From assembly GCA_015680685.1 (NCBI GenBank), contig MNCI01004849.1:729505-782824 (forward strand): a stretch of 53,320 nt of DNA. Reading direction: 5' to 3'. Positions within the stretch are counted from its first letter, which is position 1, and each line of letters begins with the position of its first letter. The notes below the pieces were generated by a model, which was not told where the DNA came from, ran no database searches, and saw only the letters and a program-made list of their open reading frames with translations. Both the position numbers and the translations under genes were made by a program. This DNA comes from Gnetum montanum (taxonomy: Eukaryota > Streptophyta > Gnetopsida > Gnetales > Gnetaceae). Below are positions 1-8,399 of the stretch, piece by piece.

Positions 1-291
1 GACCTGGACTCGGTGGAGGAGGAACGCGTGCGTACACTCGATCAGATCGAATGGTATCAGAAACAACAACGGAAACGACATCGACATGACATTCATAAGC
101 ACCCCATCAAAGAAGGAGACCTTGTACTTAAAGCCGTTCGGGAGCACCCAGATAAATTCTCAGTCAATTGGGAAGGGCCTTACCTGGTTATCGAAGCATT
201 CGACAATGGGGCATTCAAACTAGCCGACATGGATGGAAAAGAGTTTGCAAATCCAACCAATCATCTGTTCCTCAAACCGTTCTATACATGA
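1..291 (+). CDS. Integrase C-terminal end (Element 1), partial
   Basis: An open frame runs from base 1 to a TGA at 289-291 (96 codons with no internal stop). It has the usual C-terminal part of a Ty3/gypsy integrase: a basic glutamine-rich helix (WYQKQQRKRHRHD), then KEGDLVLKAV, then NWEGPYLVIE and a final NHLFLKPFY. The same order appears in Element 2 near 40090-40368 and in Element 3 near 15426-15690. In the family this part follows the DDE catalytic core and contributes to DNA binding. The catalytic core lies left of the window. This is the only coding piece here without visible damage, so Element 1 may be the youngest of the Tat-like elements, although only 291 bases can be judged. Confidence 0.88.
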   Translation, partial: DLDSVEEERVRTLDQIEWYQKQQRKRHRHDIHKHPIKEGDLVLKAVREHPDKFSVNWEGPYLVIEAFDNGAFKLADMDGKEFANPTNHLFLKPFYT

Positions 292-311
292 ATTCGAACT
301 CAGGTAGGTGT

Positions 312-539
312 CAGTCCTGGAATCATGACTATAAACTGATACCACAGAACAGTTCTGGAATCATGACTATAAACTGATACCACAGAATAGTCCTGGAATC
401 ATGACTATAAACTGATACCATAGAACAGTCCTGGAATCATGACTATAAACTGATACCACAGAACAGTCCTGGAATCATGACTATAAACTGATACCACAGA
501 ATAGTCCTGGAATCATGACTATAAACTGATACCACAGAA
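312..539 (+). repeat. 38-bp tandem repeat, six units, in Element 1 3' UTR
   Basis: Six head-to-tail copies start at 312, 350, 388, 426, 464 and 502. Each is 38 bp and reads approximately (C/T)AGTCCTGGAATCATGACT followed by ATAAACTGATACCACAGAA. Units differ by only one or two bases. Single degenerate relatives occur in the matching place in Element 2 (about 40390-40500), so this array is a local expansion of an older motif. Confidence 0.95.
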
Positions 540-735
540 CAGTCCTGGGTTATGACTTCAAACTAACACCACGGAGTCCGCTAAGACTATAAACTAGCTC
601 GCCTCTTCATGGTCCGCTAAGACTTAAAAACTGGCAACGTAACATCTGCCATGACGCTAAACGGACAATGTCCAATGGGTTACGACACAAAACTAACCCA
701 CGATAGTCCGCTAAGACTATAAACTGGCACATTCA
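540..735 (+). repeat. Degenerate module motif, Element 1 3' UTR
   Basis: Diverged copies of the sense motif (for example GTCCGCTAAGACTATAAACT at 573 and 706) continue after the 38-bp array. They match the arrays found after protease and before RT in the other elements. No protein is encoded. Confidence 0.7.
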
Positions 736-1697
736 TCTGCGACTCCCCATCTCATAGCCACCTTCATTCGTCAGAATCATTACATCCTTCATCAGCATCG
801 TCGACATTCACGTTCAATGCTCAGGGTCGCCCCAGTACTTTTTTCCGCCTGATCTAAGCTCATTAATTCACTCATGGTTTTCTTGTCTCTTTGGAGTTGT
901 GTTTGTAGGATGACACTCAGGAGTTCTCGTACAAGGTTGCGTTTCATCATAAGTAGCAAGATGAGGCAATGTCCGTTTGTCCACCTGGCAGGATTAAATC
1001 GAACTGTTAACCCGCACATTCCCATTCCCCGAAAACCCACATCTATCTACCGAATTATTGCACACTGCGAAACATTACAGCAGTCGCAACACGCAGAACA
1101 CAATATTCGCGCATGAGTACAAGGACAAACTTCAAAAAAAAAATGGGACCCTTGGCACTTCCCATATCAGCCCCAGGTGGGAAGGTATCGGTCTTAAAAA
1201 TACGTACTCATGTCAAAAGTAGTCAAGAAACATCCTATCGCATGGCTTTGGCTCTTCGCTAACAGTTTCCCCAAAGAAGGGAGCTGTTCCTCCAAAGAAT
1301 GCAAAACATCACCCCGTGGCTTTGGTCGTGACAACTGGTTCTCCTGAACAAACAAAAACCAAGAGCACCATTCTGCCAAAGGACGCACATGACATGCTTG
1401 AATTCCGAGTCTGCCAAAAAAAAAAAATGGCTATCGACAAGGACCGGCATGCCACACACCTAAGCACCATTTTTTCCCAGCACCCTTTTTCCCAGCATGA
1501 TCCCTCGGGCAGTCACCGATCCCCACGATCCCTTTCCCCCTATAAATTACCAATCTCGCCATTCCAATACCATCCACCACCGAACACGGTACAATGATGT
1601 CTGGTCAGGTGACAAAGGATAGAGCTTTTGTCAAGTTGCTTGTGGTCTTTTGCGCTTCTTTGTCGACGCTTCTCGGGTCGATTCCTCCAAGCATCAA
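736..1697. other. Element 1 3' UTR without a recognised gene
   Basis: This stretch lies between the module motifs and the polypurine tract. Short overlapping ORFs occur on both strands, but none resembles a known protein or is conserved in the equivalent part of Element 2 (40721-41857). Parts are alignable by eye with Element 2 (for example the GTTTTCTTGTCT...TTGGAGTTGT stretch at 876-900 and near 40918), so it is shared untranslated retrotransposon sequence. Confidence 0.6.
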
Positions 1698-1711
1698 CAA
1701 AGAGGGGCCAA
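1698..1711 (+). promoter_or_regulatory. Polypurine tract of Element 1
   Basis: CAAAGAGGGGCCAA lies directly before the LTR start TGAAACACCAC. The same purine block followed by TGAAACACC occurs in Element 3 on the minus strand (13853 down to 13840) and, slightly changed, in Element 2 (41857-41873). In the family it primes plus-strand DNA synthesis and defines the 3' LTR boundary. Confidence 0.88.
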
Positions 1712-1851
1712 TGAAACACCACAAAAATCTATGAGTTTAGCATCTGTCCGACAAGAAGCAGATCCCCATGACCCACAGGCAGCCTCGGCTAGATTTGAAG
1801 TCACACTGGCCAATCTTGGAAGTTGAAACATCTGGTTAAGTGTTGTGCCAT

Positions 1852-2270
1852 CGTGTACGCCCAGTGTATACGCCCAGCTTTAAACCGTGGGGTGCTAGCA
1901 TCTACGCCCAGCGTCCACACCCAGCGTTCACGCCCAGCGTCCACGCCCAGCGTCTACGACCAGCGTCTATGCCCAGCTCTTCAGCGTACACGCCCAGGTA
2001 CGGCAGAGGCACACGTTCAACGACAGGATTTCCAATGGCAACATGAAGATTACATCGAAGAGCAAGGATTGAAGCAAGTGGACATCCTTCGGCGTATACG
2101 CCGGCGTATACGCCCAACATTTACCAGCGTATACGCCCCAGCGTATACGCCAGTATCTATCCGTCTACGCCCAGCGTATACGCTCGGCGTACACGCCCAG
2201 CGTATACGCTCGGCGTACACGCCCAGCGTATACGCCGGCCTGTTGTATAATGTATACGCCCGGCGTATAT
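1852..2270 (+). repeat. CGCCCAGCGT / GCGTATACGC repeat cluster in LTR upstream region
   Basis: The first half (about 1855-1985) is a loose 12-bp repeat of CACGCCCAGCGT. The second half (about 2091-2270) is rich in the palindrome GCGTATACGC, including two perfect 26-bp units from 2172 to 2223. It lies upstream of the TATA box, where plant LTRs carry enhancers. A 175-codon open frame through it is a by-product of the repeat. Confidence 0.88.
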
Positions 2271-2344
2271 CATGTTTCCAAATTTGTAACGCCCGGTCTA
2301 TACGCCACGTGTCTCCCCGTCCGCTTTTCCCGGTAACCCTACCC

Positions 2345-2354
2345 CTATAAATAG
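2345..2354 (+). promoter_or_regulatory. LTR TATA box, Element 1
   Basis: CTATAAATAG follows the GTATAC repeats and precedes the transcribed R-U5 part by position. Elements 2, 3 and 6 have TATAAATA-type boxes at comparable places in their LTRs. Confidence 0.75.
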
Positions 2355-2599
2355 CCCAGTTTTCCACATTTACCGGCCCGCGGAAATTTATGAAAGCCGA
2401 CCCAAAGCAATTACGCTGCTGAAACCCTTTATTCTTACGCTTACGCTGGAAGGCCTGCATGCTGCACACTGAGCACAGTCTACGCTTCGCCTACCGTGTC
2501 AGTCGCCTGCATCCCTCCGTCCACCGGGGCTTTACGTCCACCTTGTGTCCCTACACAACTACGTTAGACCAGTGCACAACATTTTAACTCTATAATCTA

Positions 2600-2990
2600 T
2601 TGTTTACGCTTATTGCAAGTCCTTTTACAGTTTTATGTTAATTTGGCCCACGTCTCATTTACGGCCGTTTGCGTTCGCGCTCCACGCTCTGTTTGCGTTC
2701 ATGGACCCCCACTGTTTACGCTTGGTTCAAATTTTACAGTTTTACGTCAATTTGGCCCACGCTCCGCTTACGCCCGCTTGCATTTACGCTCCGGCAACGT
2801 TCGTGTACACCCACTGTTTACGCTGTTTGCATTTGTTTACGCTCTTTGTATTCGGTTACGCTGTTCACGCCTTATACGCTTACGCCAGGTCTAGTTCTGT
2901 TTACGCTGTTCACGTCCAACGTTGTTTACGCCCCTCTACGCTTACGCCGTCTGCGCCTGTTTCGCCCTTTACGCCCTGGTCCACATATAA
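2600..2990 (+). repeat. TTTACGCT word cluster in Element 1 LTR
   Basis: TTTACGCT, TTACGCT and close variants recur many times (for example 2603, 2715, 2817, 2836, 2930). They lie downstream of the TATA box. The word is not in a fixed register, so this is an interspersed motif cluster and not a strict tandem array. Confidence 0.8.
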
Positions 2991-3178
2991 CCCAGCGTAT
3001 AACACCTCGGTGGCGCTCAGGGAAGTCCTTGTTTGATCCGTGTGCGGACCATTCAAGGCACTCTCCCTTCATCCACTCCAGCTCGCCCTCAAGCGGAGGC
3101 AGGGTCAACTGTGCTTGCCCGCTGATCTTTCGGTGCCCGCAACGTTCCAGCCTTACACCGACGATTTCGGTCGGCACA

Positions 3179-3718
3179 CCCTATCAATTTAAATAAATGG
3201 AGTTGGCAATTTTGAAGATTGATGGCTTAGAAAACACAAACCAGGAATCCTTAAAGGCTCAGGCACACTTGACTCCTAGCATCCAAGCACTTCTGAAATA
3301 CATCACCCTGGGGCTTAACACTTGACTTTCCATCTACATGCGCAGCTACGCTTTGACCAGTGCACATTCATTCTAAGCAATACAATATAGTTCATTTTTT
3401 CCTTCCATTATATTGTTTACTCTATTTTAAATTCAGTTTACGCTTTGTTTATAATACCAGTTTTGTATACACTATGTTTGCATTTTGTGTGTTACTTTTT
3501 ATATTTTGAACATTAGTTATAATAACCCCAACGCAAGACATACCTTACGTTTGGGAAAGTCCTTAGTTGATTTGTGTGCAGATCATCCAAGGCACTCTAC
3601 CTTCGTTTTCTTTTCTAGCTTGCCCTCACATGAAGGCAAGGTTAGCTGTGTCTGTCTGATGATCTTTTGGTGTTTATTTTTCTCTTCTAGCCTTACACCA
3701 ATGATTTCGGTCAGTACA
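3179..3718 (+). repeat. 5' LTR of Element 2, last 540 bp
   Basis: It begins CCCTATCAATTTAAATAAAT and ends TCAGTACA. It aligns without net length change to the last 540 bp of the 3' LTR (43059-43598); the first about 225 bp differ at roughly 24 places by eye. The upstream part of this LTR should be on the far side of Element 1, outside the window. Confidence 0.9.
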
Positions 3719-3724
3719 GTAAAT

Positions 3725-3743
3725 TGGCGCTAGAAGGAGGGCC
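3725..3743 (+). other. Primer binding site of Element 2
   Basis: TGGCGCTAGAAGGAGGGCC starts six bases after the LTR end. Element 3 has the same sequence with one C-to-T change, also six bases after its LTR. It begins with TGG, the complement of a tRNA CCA end. I do not assign the tRNA with confidence. Confidence 0.88.
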
Positions 3744-4502
3744 ACCTACAAAACTCTTACATTAATAGACCATAAAGCTACAACATTCTTATGAGACTGC
3801 TAATCTACAAAACTCTTACATTGCAGCAAGCACTTTAAACTCTGCAAATCCACCATTAGAACCCAAATAGCATACACACACTGGTTAAATGAGATGCTTT
3901 GTGGATAGTCTACTAAGTAACGTTCTCTTACCACTCGCAACCTGCATCTCCCCAACTTGAAAAGTCAGTTACTCACACTATTAGCTTGCTCACGCTATCA
4001 GTTGCTCACACTGTCAGCTTGCTCACGCTATTAGTTACTCATGCTATCAGCTTGCTCATGCTATTAGTTACTCACACTATCAGCTTGCTCATGCTGTCAA
4101 CTTGCTTACACTCAATTCATCTAGGCTAGTTTATTCACGCTCACTATGGAATCTTCCCAGATCAACACAGTGACACTACCGATCTCTAACTTTGGGGTTG
4201 AAAACCTTGAACCCTGTGACTACTATGGAATCCATAATAGTTATTGAATAGATAAACCCTTAAGGCCCAACTCTCCAGTCACTTAGGCTATAGGGCAAAG
4301 ACCCTACTTATGCAACTCTCACACCAGAACAGTATAACTTCATCTGTGTCAAGATCCAAGCCAACCTACCTATCGATCATGTAGAGAGAGAAGCAAAATG
4401 AAACTATGAACTCATTACAAAGGAGGTCATGAGTTCATCCCCTTAGCATTTGATATAATCCCTCTTTCCAAATACCATCACCAACTTACATCTCATCTTC
4501 TT
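3744..4502 (+). repeat. Leader of Element 2 with CTCACGCT-type repeats
   Basis: This non-coding leader lies between the primer binding site and gag. From about 3966 to 4140 it holds an irregular array of TTGCTCACGCTAT / AGTTACTCATGCTATCAGC units about 20-25 bp apart. The same octamer (CTCACGCT, often decayed to CTCATGCT or CTCACACT) fills the spacer at 35368-36450 and recurs in the 3' LTR. No open frame of note is present. Confidence 0.8.
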
Positions 4503-6951
4503 ATGGCAAGGAGTCAAGCTTTACAGCCACCTCCGATAAAACCTCAGAGTGGAGATGAGGAAGATGAGTTCGCAGTCCAATCTAAGCATGGGGATTCGTA
4601 CCATACCATAAGTCCCCATGCCAATACAAACTCATTATTCCAACCTTTTCTGGAAGAAACTGTGCTTCCTCCTTCATCCGTAAACACTCAATCACCAGTT
4701 TCCTGACAAGAAGTACCTGCTTCCATTCCCACCTTTTCCATGCCCAACACTCAATTTGATATGTCCACTTCCATCATACCTCCACAAGTATAGTTCCAAC
4801 AACCTCCTCCTCAAATCAATGCAAGTTCAATCTTCTAACCTCAAATAATTAGCATGCCATTAGTTATACCAACTTCCATGTCCATCCATTACATACCACA
4901 AGTACAAGCCCAAGGAGCACCATTAATTACTTCAGCCCAAAACATTCAGGGTGTTACCTCACAACCCGTGGCTGGGCAGTGGGTTCCACCAACTGTTTAG
5001 CAAAACCAGTCTACTCACTATAGCATACCACACCCTGCAGTCTCATCTCTAAATGTTGCTCCACCACAACTGGTAATCCAATAGTCCCCCTTTCCACAAA
5101 CAATACAACAATCAAATCACTACCAATCACAATCCATTCAACCCACTGGTGTGCCTATCATCCAAGAATGGGCATACACAAAAAAAATGATGCACTCATT
5201 AATAAAAGAGTTAAAGCACCTTAAAACTACAAACACTGAGGAACTCAAGGTGCTGGACTTCTAACAAGATGACACAATCCACCCTTCAGTGCCACCATTA
5301 ACCTTGACAAAGGGAATCTCATTGCCTCAACTAACCAAGTATAATGGAGAGGAGATCCAAATGCCCATCTAGAAATGTTTCTTCTAGAGTGTCTATTACT
5401 TCAAGCCTGGCCTCATGCAATTCTACATGTATTTGCTATGTCCCTAACAGGAAAAGCCCTCATGCAATTCTACATGTATTTGCTATGTCCCTAACGGGAA
5501 AAGCCCTAGACTAGTACCCAGCTTTACCCTGTAACTCCATATTCTCCCTAGAGGATTTGTTACATCAATTCATTACCCACTTTAAATATAATTTAAAGCC
5601 TAAAGCCACACTGGATAGCTTGATTTAGATCAAACAAGCACTGTTAGAACCTATGCAAAAATTTATCCAAAGGTGGAGTGTAGCCCTCAATGAACATCAT
5701 GAGCCCATCCCTGAAACATATCTACTTACCATCCTTAAAGTAGCCGTGAATGACTTTATTAAATCAAAACTTTATTATTTGAATGCCCATACTTTGAGCA
5801 AAGCATTTGTGCAAATTAAAAACATAGAAGAGGTGATGCGAACAAGTAACGACCTAGCTTATTTGACCTTTAGGAACCAACAAACAAGGAAAGATAAGGA
5901 TAAATCAAAAATGACAGTAGAGGTGGTGGCAGAGATAGCCCAACCTAGTAATCCAGGACAAAAGGGAAAACAACCCACTACTCCAACCAACCATGAAAGA
6001 ACCTGACCTATGCCTGCACCCGAGTCCTACTCAAATAAAAACATCAACGCAGGTCACACTAATACATTCAAATGAAAGGATCCTACCCAATATACACCCT
6101 TGCCTATGAAACCTTCACAATTGTTAAATCAACTTCTAAAGGTCGAGCTAATCAAACATAAACAAATGTCCCCTATGGTATCTCAAAAACACGATCGATT
6201 TTGTGAGTTGGCCAAGAACCCAGCTTTAGCAACAGCCAATGAGTCCCCCATCCCAAGAGGCTTTAGGTTGAATAGATTTTGCGAATATCATCAATGGTGT
6301 GGCCATGAAATTGATTACTGCTTCACCTTGAAATAGGACATACAAGGCATGATCGATAGGGGTGAAATAGTATTTGACAAGACAAACCTAGTAAGACCCC
6401 AAAACCAACCCATGGGAGTCTACAAAGATCCTCTCAATACTAATGATGCACCGTATGTGATTAACACTATCCATGTGAAGAACAAACAAGAAGTCTCGCG
6501 AAAACCTTTTGTAATCCATATGCCCTCTAAAAATACACCTATCTCAACACCTCCTCAAAATCCTTTCGTCATACGCACATTCCCCATGTCACAAAAACCA
6601 TTCATCATCCGTGTATCCCCTTCTGTTGCAATAGCAACCACACCATTGAAAACCTGGCCCACTCGCTTCGTAATCCGAGTGTTGAAACACCCTGATGTGG
6701 AACCCCCTACCATTCCCCCGCGACCCCTGCAAGAGCGTCTTGCCGACAAGCTAACACAAGAGTGCCTAGAGAAAGAACATCATGAGCATGAAGTAGGACC
6801 ACCAAAGCCCATACCATTAAATGCTATTCCTATGAGTCCGTCGACCGGTGAGCCTAGCACAAGTCACCAAGATAAGAATATTGGTACTCCTAGGATCCCA
6901 AACTCAATATCCCTAGTTGCCAATGCAAAAATCCCTCCACGAGATATATGA
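4503..6951 (+). pseudogene. gag: gag of Element 2 (broken)
   Basis: Gag forms the particle and packages element RNA. The frame starts at ATG 4503 (MARSQALQPPP) with a proline/glutamine-rich N-terminal part. A typical Ty3/gypsy gag core follows (LPQLTKYNGE, then HAILHVFAMSLTGKAL, then QKFIQRWSVALNE at about 5660, VNDFIKSKLYYL). A zinc-knuckle-like stretch CEYHQWCGHEIDYC lies near 6280-6320. A proline-rich linker with repeated FVIR motifs runs to 6951. Several stops, a lost base near 5342 and a 47-bp tandem duplication at 5414-5507 break it. Many stops are TAG/TAA/TGA where Element 3 or the protein context suggests CAG/CAA/CGA/TGG. The same domains in the same order occur in Element 3 (33703 down to about 31300), which supports the call. 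Confidence 0.9.
5414..5507 (+). repeat. 47-bp tandem duplication inside gag
   Basis: Two copies of a 47-bp unit beginning CATGCAATTCTACATGTATT lie back to back (5414-5460 and 5461-5507), with one base different. Because 47 is not a multiple of three it shifts the gag frame. Confidence 0.95.
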
Positions 6952-7835
6952 ATGCTGGGTCAAATGGACTAAGTCTTCACAGATAAGGATGCCCCAAATG
7001 GTAAATATCTAGCAAGTGCATTGACTCAAGTCATGCAGACTTTGAAACAAAAGAATACTTCCTTGAGCCTGTATGATCTAGTAATGACTTCAAATGTACA
7101 TCAGGAAGCACTTGTGCGTATGTTGACTTTGATCCCTATTAGTGATGACCTTCTTGAAGATGATCCATCTATTTATGCAGAACTATCCCCACAACCTCAA
7201 TAGTTAAGGACCACATCCCTAGAGTTTCGTGCTAACGACATCAAGCGGGATGAGAAAATGGGAGAGGTTACTATAGCCCCTATGATCATAATGATACAAG
7301 TCAACCATTTTAAGATACGTAGGGTGCATGTCGATGATGGTGCAGCAACGAATGTAATACCCTTTCCTATCATCGAGAAACTGGGGATTTTGTCAACCAG
7401 TTTCATAGCAACAAATCTGATTCTAGGATGTCCTTGGATAGCTCAACTTAGCATTGTTTCCTCATCGATCCATTAAGAAATCCACCTACCTTATGAGGGT
7501 GGTGAGATCATCATACATGGGGACATAATAGAATCACTCACTTCCTCGCACCCTGGAATGGATCAAGGGTCAGAAATTGAATTCTCTGAGCCTAGACAAG
7601 GAACCATGAGTATACTTCAAGACATGAACCCAACGTTAACTCATGATCCTACTAAAACTAAGGAAGCACCTGACAACATGAACATAGGAGCCATCCCCAC
7701 TGACATCTCTTGGTCAGAATTACCCTTTGACATCGCTAGTGTAGGGGAAGGTGAGTATAAAATCATTCCTACATGCCCTACCCCTCATGTCAGAATACGA
7801 AGGATTAAAAGGCAACTCAATGGTTAGGGAAAACT
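6952..7835 (+). pseudogene. gag-protease linker and protease of Element 2 (broken)
   Basis: The aspartic protease cleaves the gag-pol polyprotein. A linker contains SLYDLVMTSNVHQEALVRML, matching the Element 3 linker SLYDLLMMSQKHCEAMVRML. The catalytic region reads VHVDDGAATNVIP near 7325-7365, with D-D-G where retropepsins have D-T/S-G; Element 3 has the same VDDG. Compared with Element 3, about 45 residues are missing between EKLGILSTSF and NLILGCPWIAQL. The tail (SWSELPFDIASVGEGEYK) has a good splice donor, GAAG^GTGAGT, at 7751, which may start a sense intron spanning the spacer. An in-frame stop follows SSIH at about 7473-7475. Confidence 0.85.
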
Positions 7836-8110
7836 ACCCCCAATCGTCCGAAATGACGTTAAACTACCAACCATCCAATACGACGTTAAACTGCTAGCGA
7901 ATGTTCGCAATGACATTAAACTAGCCACAGTTAGAAATGGCTGGTTCCTTTTTAAGCTCCCTAAAATTGTTATTACTTTCGGCCTGCTATGGCCTAAAAT
8001 AGGTGATTCTTCTTTCTTTAACATAGATTTGACAGTCCATCATGACTTTAAACTAATGTACATGGCCCGAAATGGCTTTAAACTAGAGTTAGCATGTTAT
8101 AAATTCATGA
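7836..8110 (+). repeat. Module motif array after Element 2 protease
   Basis: About eight imperfect units of CCGAAATGACGTTAAACTA type, spaced about 25-40 bp (for example 7846, 7898, 7937, 8067). They match the GGCCCGAAATGGCCTAAAACTA arrays of Elements 3 and 5 at the same position after protease and in the same sense orientation. Confidence 0.75.
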
Positions 8111-8399
8111 ACTCCCATTATGTTACGTTAAATTTTCATTTACAAGTTACAAGTTACAATTTCGATTCATGCCTTTTCATTACTTTCCTTTTTATGAATA
8201 TTTGATTCATGTTCTCTTCTCTCATTTTACATTCACTACATGCATATCTTCACGATAATACTTGAGAAAACAAATAGAAAGAGAAAACATATAAAATAAA
8301 TAAATATATATATACTGAACATTAATATGGTAATAAAATTCCAACACATTTATTATTACATTTGTCCATCATACATCCAAAAAATCAAAAACAACAAGC

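Larger units (their letters stand above)
1..3178 (+). mobile_element. Element 1: 3' part of a Tat-like Ty3/gypsy retrotransposon
   Basis: The window opens inside the last part of an integrase, followed by a repeat-rich 3' untranslated region, a polypurine tract and a 1467-bp LTR ending in CA at 3178. The next base, 3179, continues the 5' LTR of Element 2 at the position matching 43059 in Element 2's 3' LTR. Element 1 is therefore inserted in that LTR in the same orientation. Its 5' half and the left target duplication (predicted CCCTA) lie outside the window. The integrase tail is closely similar to that of Element 2, so the two are related families with different LTR upstream regions. Confidence 0.88.
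1712..3178 (+). repeat. 3' LTR of Element 1 (1467 bp)
   Basis: It starts TGAAACACCA after the polypurine tract and ends GGTCGGCACA, giving TG...CA. The last about 170 bases match the LTR ends of Element 2 (CCTTACACCRAYGATTTC), while the upstream part is unrelated and filled with GTATAC and TTTACGCT repeats. A TATA box sits at 2345. A short stem-loop, CCGAC-GATTTCG-GTCGG, occupies 3158-3174 just before the terminal CA. Confidence 0.88.

Noticed and set aside
312-539. Regular repeats that could be taken for a CRISPR array
   Set aside because: Units are contiguous 38-bp copies with no unique spacers, and the context is a plant retrotransposon 3' UTR.
1823-2350. 175-codon open frame rich in VYAQR/RIRR repeats, and overlapping frames on the other strand
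   Set aside because: It is a translation of the CGCCCAGCGT/GTATAC repeats in the LTR; open in several frames at once and without a protein family.
2613-3196. Overlapping ORFs of 93-175 codons in three frames
   Set aside because: They come from the TTTACGCT repeats of the LTR upstream of the Element 1 LTR end.
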